A stretch of DNA of 64,000 nucleotides, from the NCBI RefSeq assembly GCF_035969385.1, contig NZ_JAYKKJ010000005.1, positions 186,001 to 250,000 of the forward strand, read 5' to 3'. Shown here piece after piece: positions 15,583 to 24,113 of this stretch. The stretch comes from SELP01 sp035969385 (GTDB lineage: Bacteria > Pseudomonadota > Alphaproteobacteria > Rhodobacterales > Rhodobacteraceae). A model generated the notes under the pieces. It was given only the letters and a program-made list of their open reading frames with translations. It searched no databases and had not been told where the DNA came from. Each line of letters begins with the position of its first letter. Positions within the stretch are counted from its first letter, which is position 1. A program made the position numbers and the translations under genes.

Positions 15583-16851
15583 TTACATCCCGCCTTCCGA
15601 CTGGATGTAGGCCAGCACTGCGTCGATGTCGGCCTGATCGCGCAGACCGGCAAAGGACATCTTGGTGCCGGGGCGGGCCTGACGCGGGTTGGTCAGGAAT
15701 TCGGCCAGCGATTCCGCTGTCCAAACCTCGCCCGCTGCAGCGGCCTCGGCGAACCCGTTCGAGTAGTTGAACCCGTCCACGCCGCCGACAACCCGCCCCA
15801 TAAGGTTGTTAAGCTCGGGACCAACCCGGTTGGTCGCACCCTCGCCAACCTGGTGGCAGGCCTGACACTTGCGGAAGACGCCCGCGCCTTCCTCGACCAG
15901 CGCCGGATCAAGGGCTGCGGTTTCTTCGGCGGGTTCGGCGGCGGGTGCGGCCTCTTCGGTGGCAGCCTCTTCAACCACGGCCTCCTCGGCGGCGGGGACT
16001 TCAGCGGCGGCTTGGGTCGCATCGCTTTCGACGACGCCGGATTCCTCGGGCGTAACGTCAAGCACGGTTGCGCGCATGGTGATCTCTACTGTCTCCTTAC
16101 AGTTCTCCATGCAGATTTCCGGGCGAACGAAGACTGGGAATTCGGTCTCAAGCCGGTCATCCATGAAGAACCCGCCCTCGTTCGGCAGGCGCACTTCGGT
16201 GAAGTTTTCGTGCGACAGCTCGAAGTCGTCTTCGACAAGGTTATTCACATACAGAAGATAAGCGGTGATCGCATAGGTTTCATCCGCTGACAGGCTTTCC
16301 GCCTCGCCAAAGGGCATCGCCCGGTGGACATAGTCAAAGACCGTCGACAGATAGGGCCAATACGACCCGATGGTCTTGACCGGGTCTTCGTTTTCCAGCG
16401 TGTCCCAGCCCCCGGCCAGAACCGGCCAGCGGCCCACGGCTTCGCCAAAGTCGCCGTGGCACATGGAGCATTTTTCGACAAAAACCTCCTCGCCGGTCCA
16501 GACATCGCCAGAGCCTTCGGGCAGGCCGACGCCATCGGGGCGCACGTCAAAGTCCCATGCGGCCACTTCTTCCGGCAGCGCCTCGCGGCCCAGACCATAG
16601 CCGCCTTCACGCGACGGGGCGGCGGGTTCGACGATGGCGGCGGCCAATTCAACCGGGGCCTCCATCGGCGCCTCGGCGGTTGCGGTTTCTTCGGCGGGGG
16701 CCTCCTGCGCCTGTGCCGGCTGTACCGCGATCACGGTGCGCAGCGGCGCGGGAATGTCGACGACGAACTGGTCGGCCATCACATAGGCAAGCGTCAGGAT
16801 CGAGGCAGCGCCGGCCCCGGCGGGGGCGAAGATCTTAAGAAATTTCGACAT
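15583..16851 (-). CDS. soxD: SoxD, diheme cytochrome c subunit of sulfane dehydrogenase
   Basis: With SoxC it oxidises the outer sulfur bound to SoxY in the periplasm and takes the electrons. The 422-residue protein has an N-terminal signal/anchor segment (9-27), heme sites CSMCH (128-132) and CQACH (329-333), and an Ala/Glu/Pro-rich linker (about 281-312) between the cytochrome domains. The C-terminal domain ends in GTKMSFAGL, supplying the methionine ligand. Its start overlaps the soxC stop by 17 bases, implying coupled translation. Confidence 0.94.
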   Translation of the reverse strand: MSKFLKIFAPAGAGAASILTLAYVMADQFVVDIPAPLRTVIAVQPAQAQEAPAEETATAEAPMEAPVELAAAIVEPAAPSREGGYGLGREALPEEVAAWDFDVRPDGVGLPEGSGDVWTGEEVFVEKCSMCHGDFGEAVGRWPVLAGGWDTLENEDPVKTIGSYWPYLSTVFDYVHRAMPFGEAESLSADETYAITAYLLYVNNLVEDDFELSHENFTEVRLPNEGGFFMDDRLETEFPVFVRPEICMENCKETVEITMRATVLDVTPEESGVVESDATQAAAEVPAAEEAVVEEAATEEAAPAAEPAEETAALDPALVEEGAGVFRKCQACHQVGEGATNRVGPELNNLMGRVVGGVDGFNYSNGFAEAAAAGEVWTAESLAEFLTNPRQARPGTKMSFAGLRDQADIDAVLAYIQSEGGM

Positions 16852-18106
16852 TTTCGGCGATCCCTTGTTCGTTCACGTACCAGGTCTGGATACCGTTGTT
16901 GTGGTAGATCGAATTTTCGCCCCGGATGGCGCGCAACTCGTTCTTGGTGGGCTGGACATAGCCGGTGCTGTCATGCGCGCGGCTTTGCAGCAGCAGCGGT
17001 GTCCCGTCCCAATCGAATTCAAAGTAGAAACGGTGCATCGACTTGTTCAGCGAGGGACCGGACATGCGGGCCTGATGCCAGTTCTTGCCGCCGTCGATGG
17101 TCACGTCCACGCGCGGGATTGTGCCACGGCCGGACCACGCCACGCCGGTCAGGACGGTCGGCCCGGGGCCATGGGTAATCGGGGCCTGCGGGCTGGGGTT
17201 GGTGATGACCGATTTGGCATCCATTTCCCAGGTGAACCGACGGGCCGTCCCGTTTTCCAGCAGGTCGGTGTATTTCGAGGTCTCTTCGCGGGCGTGCCAC
17301 GGCTGGTCGCCGACTTCGATACGGCGCAGCCATTTGACCCACATGTTGCCCTCCCAGCCGGGAACGACCAGACGGACCGGGTAGCCTTGTTCGGGGCGCA
17401 GCGCCTCGCCGTTCATCTTGAAGGCGATCAGGCAGTCGTCCATAGCCTTTTCGATCGGGATCGACCGGTTCATGCCCGCCGCATCCGCGCCTTCGACCAT
17501 GATCCACTTGCCGTTGGTCTTGACTCCGGCCTCTTCCAGCAACAGGCGCAGCGGGATGCCGGTATACATGACGTTGTGGATCATGCCGTGGGTGAACTGG
17601 CAGCCGTTCAGCTGCGCGCCGGCCCATTCCATGCCCGAGTTGGCGGCGCATTCGAGGAAATAGACGTGGTTTTCGCGCGGGAACCGCTTCAGGTCATCCA
17701 TGGTGAAGACCATCTGCTTGTCCACAAGCCCGTTGATCATCAGCCGGTGTTCGGCCGGGTCGACCTCGGCGATGCCGCCGTGGTGCCGCTCAAAGCACAG
17801 ACCGTTGGGGGTGATGATCCCGTCCAGCTCGTGCAGCGGCGTGAAGTTGACAGAGGAGATCGGATCGGCGGTCAGCCAGGGTACGGAGCGGCGGATGACA
17901 TGGGCCTCATGCTCGGACGGCATCCCGTAGGGATAGGCATCAACACCTTCGCCAAGGAAGGTTCGCCAGGGCTGCTGTTCCACGATGGCCGGGTCGGGCG
18001 CGCCCTGCCCCTTGGCAACCGTCGCAACGGCCCCTGCCCCGGCAGCCGCGGCCCCGGTCAGGAACGACCGGCGGGACGGCTTCATACCTTTGAAGATCTT
18101 GTCCAT
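16835..18106 (-). CDS. soxC: SoxC, molybdenum cofactor subunit of sulfane dehydrogenase
   Basis: A sulfite-oxidase-family molybdoenzyme (423 residues) exported folded by the Tat system: the leader has SRRSFLTGAAAAG (11-23). The Mo-ligating cysteine is C153 in FLECAANSG; the fold continues with the dimerisation domain (GPTVLTGVAWSGRGTIPRVDVTIDGG). In Paracoccus-type sox systems SoxCD removes six electrons per sulfane sulfur, allowing complete oxidation without sulfur globules. Unusually, soxB does not precede it; instead a terminator and a short AT-rich gap separate it from soxA. Confidence 0.95.
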   Translation of the reverse strand: MDKIFKGMKPSRRSFLTGAAAAGAGAVATVAKGQGAPDPAIVEQQPWRTFLGEGVDAYPYGMPSEHEAHVIRRSVPWLTADPISSVNFTPLHELDGIITPNGLCFERHHGGIAEVDPAEHRLMINGLVDKQMVFTMDDLKRFPRENHVYFLECAANSGMEWAGAQLNGCQFTHGMIHNVMYTGIPLRLLLEEAGVKTNGKWIMVEGADAAGMNRSIPIEKAMDDCLIAFKMNGEALRPEQGYPVRLVVPGWEGNMWVKWLRRIEVGDQPWHAREETSKYTDLLENGTARRFTWEMDAKSVITNPSPQAPITHGPGPTVLTGVAWSGRGTIPRVDVTIDGGKNWHQARMSGPSLNKSMHRFYFEFDWDGTPLLLQSRAHDSTGYVQPTKNELRAIRGENSIYHNNGIQTWYVNEQGIAENVEIS

Positions 18107-18189
18107 CTGTCTTCCCTCTTTGACATGATCGCCGCCCGTCGCCGGATCGGCCTGTCAGCGCAACGTATGCGCATAATTGAATGTTTTCA

Positions 18190-18230
18190 GATAAGGAAAG
18201 GCCCGCCCAACGCACGTCGGGCGGGCCAGA
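18190..18230 (-). terminator. Strong terminator between soxA and soxC
   Basis: On the minus strand GGCCCGCCC (18227-18219) pairs with GGGCGGGCC (18208-18200) around a 10-base loop, then TTTCCTTATC follows. It begins about 10 bases past the soxA stop, so soxVWXYZA and soxCD are likely separate transcripts. The remaining gap to soxC (18107-18189) is AT-rich with an ATTCAATTATG stretch and may hold the soxCD promoter. Confidence 0.85.
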
Positions 18231-18236
18231 CCGTGT

Positions 18237-19094
18237 TTACTGACGAACCGAGGGGCCTTCGACCGACAGGCCGTTGCCACGCGATGCGACATAGAGTTCA
18301 AGTGCCACGAATTCCGGGCTGCCAACCGCAAAGGTTTCTGCGCGGGTATCGCGGATACAACCACGGAAACGGTTGTGGGTCTGGACCAGCGCGGTGTTCT
18401 TCAACCGGTAGGTCGGGAACCCGTTGATCTGACCCTGGCTGAGGTGGTCCGCCCGGATATAGTTGCCGTAGTTCTGTTCGTGGCAGTTGGCGCAAGACAG
18501 TTCCAACTGGCCATACCGGGTGTAGTAGATTTCCCGGCCCTGTTCCCAAGCATCCGCGACCGGGCCGTCAATAGCCACGTTCACCGGCATCCCACGGGAC
18601 TGAACAGAGATCAGCGCCTCCATGGCGGTCATGTCACCACCATCGTATTTATAGGCGTCGGCCCCCATCTGGTTGGTCCGGCAATCGTTGATCTGCATCG
18701 CAAGAGTGCGAACCTCGCCCGCGCCTTCATTCCACTTCGGATAGACTGCACGAACGCCGACCATGCTGTCCTCGACCGCACCGTGACAATCCGCACAGGA
18801 TTTGCCCTCGGTGCCTTCGGCCGTGTTCCAGGTGGTCATGGCCGCTTCGACAGCCAGCATCGCCGGGTTGTCAAAATCGTCCATCTGCATTTCCTGGGTA
18901 TCGTCGGACCGGAACCGCCAACCAGAGTAGATAGTCCGCAACGCCCCATCCAGATGGGCAGGCGCTGCGGTTTCGGTTACGATGTCGATCTCGCCATTGA
19001 TGCTGAGGCTGTCGGCGTCCTGTGCAAGGGCGGTTTGCGCCCCCACGATCATGGCCGCCGCCGCGATTGCCCCCCGTAGCATTGTTTTTTTCAT
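18237..19094 (-). CDS. soxA: SoxA, diheme cytochrome c
   Basis: With SoxX it couples the sulfur compound to the cysteine of SoxY in the periplasm. The 285-residue precursor has a signal peptide (1-24, ending TALAQ), heme sites CADCH (100-104) and CANCH (201-205), and the active-site cysteine C246 in RFRGCIRDTRAE, the heme-ligating cysteine persulfide position of the family. Two heme sites put it in the diheme SoxA type found in Rhodobacterales. It is the last gene before the terminator. Confidence 0.95.
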   Translation of the reverse strand: MKKTMLRGAIAAAAMIVGAQTALAQDADSLSINGEIDIVTETAAPAHLDGALRTIYSGWRFRSDDTQEMQMDDFDNPAMLAVEAAMTTWNTAEGTEGKSCADCHGAVEDSMVGVRAVYPKWNEGAGEVRTLAMQINDCRTNQMGADAYKYDGGDMTAMEALISVQSRGMPVNVAIDGPVADAWEQGREIYYTRYGQLELSCANCHEQNYGNYIRADHLSQGQINGFPTYRLKNTALVQTHNRFRGCIRDTRAETFAVGSPEFVALELYVASRGNGLSVEGPSVRQ

Positions 19095-19121
19095 GTTGCT
19101 CCTCCCTGTGGTGGCCCGGCC

Positions 19122-19451
19122 TTAGCCGATCGCGATTTCCTTCGTATCGGTGTAGACCGACCCATCGTCGTCATACCAGGTGAAGGTGAAGGTCCCGGCT
19201 TCGGGCACCAACGACTGGAATTCGAAATAGGGGTTGGTCGAGATCGCGGGCTCCAGGGTCACGTCGATGACGTTCTGACCGTTGAAGTCGGCGGTGAAGC
19301 GGTTGATGATCGACCGGGGGATCGGGTTCCCGTCGCCGTCTTTCCGCTGGCCCGATTCCATCGTGTGCGAAATCAGGGTCTTGATAGTGATGGTCTCGCC
19401 TGCCGCCGCCGAGCGGGGAACGCGGACGCGGGGTGTAACGTTGTCTGCCAT
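19122..19451 (-). CDS. soxZ: SoxZ, sulfur carrier partner
   Basis: Forms the SoxYZ carrier heterodimer in the periplasm. The 109-residue immunoglobulin-like protein has the family core PRVRVPRSAAAGETITIKTLISHTMESG and PYFEFQSLVPEAGTFTFTWYDDDG. It has no signal peptide; SoxZ is co-exported with Tat-targeted SoxY. It lies 23 bases after soxY. Confidence 0.94.
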   Translation of the reverse strand: MADNVTPRVRVPRSAAAGETITIKTLISHTMESGQRKDGDGNPIPRSIINRFTADFNGQNVIDVTLEPAISTNPYFEFQSLVPEAGTFTFTWYDDDGSVYTDTKEIAIG

Positions 19452-19474
19452 GTCTCTAACTCCCTCTTCTCAGC

Positions 19475-19891
19475 TCAGCCGCCGCAGCCGCCGATGGTGA
19501 CTTTCACTTCGGCGCTTGTCCGGACAAAGCTGCCATCGGCCATTTTGGCGATAGCGACCACGTCCTGCGTGCCAGCCAGACGGATGCGGGTCGATGCCAT
19601 CTGCGCCCCGGCCAGCGGGCCGAAGTTGAAGGTGGCGACCGGCGGGGTCGGGTTGCCAGCGGCCAGCACCATGATCGACACGGCGCCGGGGGCGCTGACC
19701 TCGATCGGAACGGTGTTGCCGTTCTCGGCGATTTCGGGCGCGGTCAGGGTGATGCCACCCTCGCCCACCTCTGCGCCACCGGTGAAGGCGGCAATGTTGT
19801 CTTCAACGGCAGCCGAGGCACGGAACGGCAGCATCGCCGCCGCGGTTGCGCTCATCGCCATCAGAAGCGTGTCTCTACGCGTAAAGGTCAT
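19475..19891 (-). CDS. soxY: SoxY, sulfur-binding carrier protein
   Basis: Carries all sulfur intermediates as thioconjugates on a C-terminal cysteine. The 138-residue precursor has a Tat-type leader (FTRRDTLLMAMSATAAAMLP) and ends in the swinging-arm motif IGGCGG, the sulfur-binding site. It lies between soxX and soxZ in the standard order. Because the locus lacks soxB, how conjugated sulfate is hydrolysed from this cysteine is an open question here. Confidence 0.95.
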   Translation of the reverse strand: MTFTRRDTLLMAMSATAAAMLPFRASAAVEDNIAAFTGGAEVGEGGITLTAPEIAENGNTVPIEVSAPGAVSIMVLAAGNPTPPVATFNFGPLAGAQMASTRIRLAGTQDVVAIAKMADGSFVRTSAEVKVTIGGCGG

Positions 19892-19921
19892 GGTTTCTCC
19901 TCTTGCGAAACGTCTTGTCGC

Positions 19922-20395
19922 TTAGTCCTGAAGAGTCATCAGGTAGGCGACGACATCCTCGATCTGTTGTGCGGTCAAAAGCGGGGTGGTCGGGTCCGAC
20001 CCGGCCTTGCCGGTAAAGGCGTCGCCGATACGGATGAACCCGGTCGACTTGTAGAAGCTCGGCATCACGCTGTCGGGGAAGGTGTTCTTCGCCCCGGCCA
20101 CGATGCCGCGCAGCTGTGCCTCGTCCCAGCGGGACCCGGCGCCGTCCAGCGACGGGCCAACCTCGCCGTGGAACGGGTATTCTTCAAGGGCGGTCACCTG
20201 ATGGCAGGCAATGCAATTGCCCAGACCGCGGCTGGTCATCACTTTTTCGCCTTCCGCCGGATCGCCCGCCACGCCGGTCAGCGATTCGGCGATCTCGCCA
20301 TATTCGCCAAAGACGACATCCTCGGGGGCGGTTTCCGCCGTGACCATGCCCGCTGCGATAACCGCTGCGGCCGTAAATGGAATGATGCGCTTCAT
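19922..20395 (-). CDS. soxX: SoxX, monoheme cytochrome c
   Basis: Electron-transfer partner of SoxA. The 157-residue precursor starts at the ATG at 20395 (MKRIIPFTAAAVIAAG, signal peptide to about residue 21); an upstream in-frame ATG would put a hydrophilic leader in front of the signal and is rejected. The heme site is CIACH (61-65); the distal Met is in SVMPSFYK. It is first in soxXYZA, behind an intergenic region with a long nested palindrome. Confidence 0.94.
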   Translation of the reverse strand: MKRIIPFTAAAVIAAGMVTAETAPEDVVFGEYGEIAESLTGVAGDPAEGEKVMTSRGLGNCIACHQVTALEEYPFHGEVGPSLDGAGSRWDEAQLRGIVAGAKNTFPDSVMPSFYKSTGFIRIGDAFTGKAGSDPTTPLLTAQQIEDVVAYLMTLQD

Positions 20396-20468
20396 GGGCC
20401 CTCCCTGATCCTCCCTGTGTGCGTCATATCTTGCTTTTGGCATACCGTAGCGCACCGGGCTTCAGATT

Positions 20469-20501
20469 AGCAATCACAAATTCATTTATTTGAATATTGC
20501 T
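20469..20501 (-). promoter_or_regulatory. Putative SoxR operator, soxW-soxX intergenic
   Basis: A nested palindrome: outer arms AGCAAT (20469-20474) and ATTGCT (20496-20501), and an inner ATTCA-N6-TGAAT (20480-20495). It is strongly AT-rich and lies 75-105 bases upstream of soxX. SoxR of related sox clusters is known to bind the soxW-soxX gap, which matches this position. Confidence 0.65.
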
Positions 20502-20531
20502 GCACTGCGGCGCACAGGCGTTTGGCCATGG

Positions 20532-21119
20532 TTACCCGTCAGACCCGTAGAGTCCACCACCTTCTGTCAGGATACGCGCATGATATTTCTGGAAATTCTC
20601 GTCCGTGTCATATCCGTGCTCCAGAACCCAGGTCAGCATGTTGAAGAACATCCCCTTTGACAGGGCACCGGGCACATAGGCCACGGCGACCCGGTTCGCG
20701 GGCAGCTCCTCGGTCACCTCTTCGGGGAAGAACAGAATCGTCGGGGTGAACATCAGGCCCCACTTCTGGACCGCCTCTTTCTCGGTCAGAACCTCGCCAT
20801 CAAAGTCGGTGACTTCGACGTCACCGAACATGTTGATCTGGACGAAAAAGAACTCGTCGTTCAGCAGCGCGTCAATCTCGGGCGTGGGATACACCTCTTC
20901 ATGCATCTTGGTGCAGTAGATGCAGCCGCGCTGTTCGATGATGATGGCAAGGCGCTTGCCCTCGGCATTGGCCTCGTCCAGATCCTCGCGCAAGTCGCGG
21001 AAGGTGTCATGCATCCAACCGGTCTTGTGCAGACCATCATCGCCCATCGTCGCCTCGGCCAGGACCGGCCCGGACAGGGCCACCGCGGCTACAGTCGCCA
21101 GGAATATCCGTCGAAACAT
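20532..21119 (-). CDS. soxW: SoxW, periplasmic thioredoxin
   Basis: A 195-residue thioredoxin-fold protein with signal peptide (MFRRIFLATVAAVALSGPVLA) and a redox-active CIYC pair (C66, C69) plus cis-proline in FTPTILFF. In sox clusters it receives electrons from the membrane transporter SoxV and keeps SoxYZ reduced. I chose the ATG at 21119, because the frame otherwise runs back through soxV. It ends 137 bases before soxX. Confidence 0.92.
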   Translation of the reverse strand: MFRRIFLATVAAVALSGPVLAEATMGDDGLHKTGWMHDTFRDLREDLDEANAEGKRLAIIIEQRGCIYCTKMHEEVYPTPEIDALLNDEFFFVQINMFGDVEVTDFDGEVLTEKEAVQKWGLMFTPTILFFPEEVTEELPANRVAVAYVPGALSKGMFFNMLTWVLEHGYDTDENFQKYHARILTEGGGLYGSDG

Positions 21120-21157
21120 CTTCTTCCTCCCTTCTATCCGGTTCGCCCCTGCTGACG

Positions 21158-21892
21158 TTAGCCAAGGGTGCGGAACACCGGGAACACCTCGATCAGCCAG
21201 TTGCTGATCACGTTGACGCTGTTGGTGGCGATCAGGATCGCGAAAACGATCAACAGGACCCCCATCACCTTTTCGACATAGCCCATCTTGGCCCTGTGGC
21301 GCGCCATGAACCCAAGAAAGGGCCGTGCAAACAGCGATGCGATGACAAACGGCAGGGTCATCCCTGCCCCGAAGACCGCCAAAAGAAGCGCGCCTTGCGT
21401 CAGATCGCCCATCCCTGAGGCCATCATCAGGATCGTGGACAACACCGGCCCGACGCAGGCCGTCCAACCAAACCCGAAAGCAAGGCCCATGACATAGGCC
21501 CCCAGAACCGTTGACGGGTCCGATTTGCTTTCCATCCGCGCCTCGCGCATCAGGAAGCCGATGCGGATGATGCCCAGAAAATGCAGGCCGAAGACAACGA
21601 TGACAGCGGCCGCGACATAAGACAGCGGTTCTTTCCAGGCCGAAAACGCCTGCCCCAGCGCAGTTGCCCCCAGACCCAGCAGCATGAAGATGGTCGTCAC
21701 GCCAAGGGCGAACATGACGGCAGAGACGAACAGACGCCGCTGCGCCCCCGGCGCGATGTCGCCGTCGCCACGCAACTCTGCCATGGATATCCCGGCCATG
21801 TAGGAAAAGTAGAACGGCACCATGGGCAGGATGCATGGGGTCAGAAAGGCTAAGAGCCCGGCGACGAAAGCCCCGATGAAGGTCACATCCAT
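21158..21892 (-). CDS. soxV: SoxV, CcdA-type membrane thiol transporter
   Basis: Moves reducing equivalents from cytoplasmic thioredoxin to periplasmic SoxW. A 244-residue protein with six transmembrane helices; redox cysteines occur in LTPCILPMVP (helix 1) and GWTACVGPVLS (helix 4), the two conserved CcdA/DsbD-beta cysteines. It is the first leftward sox gene and diverges from soxS across an 84-base gap that carries an operator-like repeat. Confidence 0.94.
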   Translation of the reverse strand: MDVTFIGAFVAGLLAFLTPCILPMVPFYFSYMAGISMAELRGDGDIAPGAQRRLFVSAVMFALGVTTIFMLLGLGATALGQAFSAWKEPLSYVAAAVIVVFGLHFLGIIRIGFLMREARMESKSDPSTVLGAYVMGLAFGFGWTACVGPVLSTILMMASGMGDLTQGALLLAVFGAGMTLPFVIASLFARPFLGFMARHRAKMGYVEKVMGVLLIVFAILIATNSVNVISNWLIEVFPVFRTLG

Positions 21893-21914
21893 GATGCGGC
21901 TTGCCCCTTGAGAA

Positions 21915-21945
21915 ATTCACATATTCAAATTATGATAAGTGAAAT
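21915..21945. promoter_or_regulatory. Putative SoxR operator, soxV-soxS intergenic
   Basis: ATTCAC (21915-21920) and GTGAAAT (21939-21945) are opposed half-sites flanking ATATTCAAATTATGATAA. The region is AT-rich in a GC-rich locus and lies between the divergent soxV and soxS starts. It shares the ATTCA element with the soxX upstream palindrome. Known SoxR proteins bind this same gap. Confidence 0.6.
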
Positions 21946-21976
21946 TGTCCGCGTCAATCGAACTTGGGGCCCCGCA

Positions 21977-22378
21977 ATGCGAAATATGATCCGACTTCTT
22001 GGGATCGGTCTGGCGCTGGCCCTGTCGGCGGGCGCGGCATGGGCCGAGGTGCGTCTTGTCATGGCCGAACAGGTCGGCTGCGCCTATTGCGAGCGCTGGG
22101 ATCACGAGATTGCAGAGATCTATCCCAAGACCAGCGAGGGACAGGCAGCCCCGCTCCTGCGCTATGACATTCATTCCGGAACGCCCGCCAGCTTCGAACT
22201 GGCCCGCCCGGTCAACTTTACCCCGACCTTCATTCTGGTGGTGGACGGGCAGGAAGTGAACCGGATCGAGGGCTACCCGGGCGAGGATTTCTTCTGGGGG
22301 CTTCTGGGGATGATGCTGGAGCGGGCAGACGTGCCCGTTGTTCCGGCCCAACCCGCAAGTGCAGAGGCCAACGGGTAA
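21977..22378 (+). CDS. soxS: SoxS, periplasmic thioredoxin-like regulator
   Basis: A 133-residue thioredoxin-fold protein with signal peptide (residues 4-23, LLGIGLALALSAGAAWA) and CAYC redox site (C35, C38). In Paracoccus SoxS reactivates SoxYZ by reducing it. The ATG at 21977 is chosen; a second ATG at 21986 would also keep the signal peptide. The cis-proline loop is NFTPTFILV. It precedes soxR, about 110 bases apart, in a rightward soxS-soxR-soxT unit. Confidence 0.9.
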   Translation: MRNMIRLLGIGLALALSAGAAWAEVRLVMAEQVGCAYCERWDHEIAEIYPKTSEGQAAPLLRYDIHSGTPASFELARPVNFTPTFILVVDGQEVNRIEGYPGEDFFWGLLGMMLERADVPVVPAQPASAEANG

Positions 22379-22488
22379 CAGGCGGTCACAGATGCGCATG
22401 GATCGGAACAAAACGCTTCAATCCGGCGCAAAGCTGGGGCAAAAGCCCCGCCAACGTTCCGACCGCCGCACATTGGAGAGGATCTGAC

Positions 22489-22824
22489 ATGGGGATCCCG
22501 ATCATTGATGACCGCATCTGCGAGGAAGACCTCGACAAGATGATGGAAAACGCCACCGAGGCGTCCAACTTCCTCAAGGCGATCAGCCATGAGGGGCGGC
22601 TGATGATCCTGTGCCATCTGGCAACGGGCGAAAAATCGGTGACCGAGTTGGAGGACCTGCTGTCGGCCCGTCAGGCCGCCGTGTCGCAGCAACTTGCCCG
22701 GCTGCGGCTGGAGGGGCTGGTGACGCCCCGTCGCGACGGCAAGGCGATCTACTACCGCTTGACCGACAATCGCCCCCGTCAAATAATCGACCTCGTCTAC
22801 GATCTGTTCTGCGCGGCCGACTGA
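22489..22824 (+). CDS. soxR: SoxR, ArsR-family persulfide-responsive repressor
   Basis: Represses sox genes when reduced sulfur is absent. A 111-residue winged-helix protein: AISHEGRLMILCHL (31-44), recognition helix SARQAAVSQQLARLRLEGLV and wing RRDGKAIYYRL. C42 and C108 are at the positions of the sensing cysteine pair known from BigR/SqrR, which form a sulfur-bridged disulfide; C11 is extra. It follows soxS and is followed by soxT. Operator-like sequences occur before soxS/soxV and soxX. Confidence 0.93.
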   Translation: MGIPIIDDRICEEDLDKMMENATEASNFLKAISHEGRLMILCHLATGEKSVTELEDLLSARQAAVSQQLARLRLEGLVTPRRDGKAIYYRLTDNRPRQIIDLVYDLFCAAD

Positions 22825-22869
22825 CCATTCGGGTCCGGTGGCCGAGGGCAAGACCGCGGGGAGGACTTG

Positions 22870-23925
22870 ATGCTCGACATGATTGGTGAAGGAAACGCCG
22901 CGGCCCTCGTGGGGCTGCTGGGCGGGATCATGCTTGGGCTGGCCGCACGGCTGGGGCGCTTCTGCACGCTGGGCGCCATCGAGGATTACTACTACGGCAA
23001 CAACGACCTGCGGCTGCGAATGTGGGGCGTTGCCATAGGCGTCGCGGTTCTGGGCAGTTTTGGCCTTATGGGCGCGGGGCTTCTGGACGCGGGCGACACC
23101 ATCTACCTTGGCTTTGCCTTCGCGCCGATCGGGTCCATCGTGGGCGGGTTGATGTTCGGCTATGGCATGGCGCTGGCAGGGAACTGCGGCTATGGCGCGC
23201 TGGCCCGGCTGGGCGGCGGCGATCTGCGCAACTTCGTGATCGTTCTGGTCATGGGGATCAGCGCCTATGCCACGATTTCCGGCCCGCTGGCCTGGCTGCG
23301 GGTGCAACTGTTCGACCAATCTCCGACCACGGGCGACCTGCCGGGCATCGCCCATTCGCTGGGCGGCCTGACCGGCCTGTCGCCGGTACTGGTCGGTTGC
23401 GTAATCGGGGCGGCAATCCTTGTCTTTGCCGTGGCCCCGGCCCGGATGCGGGACAAGCCCTCCTATATCGGCTGGGGCGCGGTCGTCGGGGCGTCTGTCG
23501 TGATCAGCTGGGCCGGAACCCAGTGGATCGCCCGAAACGGCTTCGACGGGCTGCCGGTGGTGTCGCACACCTTTTCCGCCCCGCTGGGCGAGGCGATCTT
23601 CTGGACGATGACCGCCAGCGCGCAGCCACTGTCCTTTGGCATCGGGTCTGTCGCCGGGGTCTGGATCGGGGCCTTTGCCGGGTCGCTGATCAAAGGGCAT
23701 TTCCGCTGGGAGGCCTGCGAAGACCCGCGCGAATTGCGCCGGCAGATCTTTGGCGGCGGGATCATGGGGGTCGGTGCGGTGATCGCCCTTGGGTGTTCCA
23801 TCGGACAGGGGCTCTCGGCCTTTTCTGTGCTGGCCTGGTCGGCCCCGCTGACCCTAGCGGCAATCCTTGCCGGCGCGGCCATCGGGCTTCGGCACCTGAT
23901 CGCTGGATTTGCCCCAGTGGATTAA
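22870..23925 (+). CDS. soxT: SoxT, YeeE/YedE-family sulfur-compound transporter
   Basis: An integral membrane protein of 351 residues with about nine to ten helices, of the YeeE/YedE (TsuA-like) family that passes thiosulfate or other reduced sulfur through buried cysteines. Matching motifs are LGRFCTLGAIEDYYYGN, GNCGYGALARLGGG and ALGCSIGQGLSAFSVLA. I chose the ATG at 22870 with GGGGAGGA just upstream. Next to soxR, such SoxT proteins are thought to deliver the inducer to the cytoplasm; that role here is inferred. Confidence 0.9.
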   Translation: MLDMIGEGNAAALVGLLGGIMLGLAARLGRFCTLGAIEDYYYGNNDLRLRMWGVAIGVAVLGSFGLMGAGLLDAGDTIYLGFAFAPIGSIVGGLMFGYGMALAGNCGYGALARLGGGDLRNFVIVLVMGISAYATISGPLAWLRVQLFDQSPTTGDLPGIAHSLGGLTGLSPVLVGCVIGAAILVFAVAPARMRDKPSYIGWGAVVGASVVISWAGTQWIARNGFDGLPVVSHTFSAPLGEAIFWTMTASAQPLSFGIGSVAGVWIGAFAGSLIKGHFRWEACEDPRELRRQIFGGGIMGVGAVIALGCSIGQGLSAFSVLAWSAPLTLAAILAGAAIGLRHLIAGFAPVD

Positions 23926-23929
23926 GGAT

Positions 23930-24113
23930 GGTGGGTCAAGACCCACCTTACCCGGGGGCGCTTCGCCCCCCACCAGATAACTCATGACCCCCAGAGGATA
24001 TTTGGAACCCAAAGAAGAATGGACTCTCATTTTGCCCCAAATACTCCGGGGTGAATGGCCCAAAGGGCCAGAGGGGCAGCGCCCCTCAAACGTAAGGTGG
24101 GTTTTAACCCACC
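23930..24113. repeat. Convergent-junction repeat, copy A (184 bp)
   Basis: A composite element bounded by GGTGGGT-ACCCACC hairpins (23930-23947 and 24096-24113). Inside are a GC hairpin (GGGGCGCTTCGCCCC), a block with GAGGATATTTGGAACCCAAAGAAG, and a second set of hairpins (GGCCCAAAGGGCC, GGGGCAGCGCCCC). It sits between convergent soxT and the RND gene, and its last bases encode the end of the RND protein (GVVG). Two other full copies occur at 35.0 and 47.0 kb. Confidence 0.85.
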
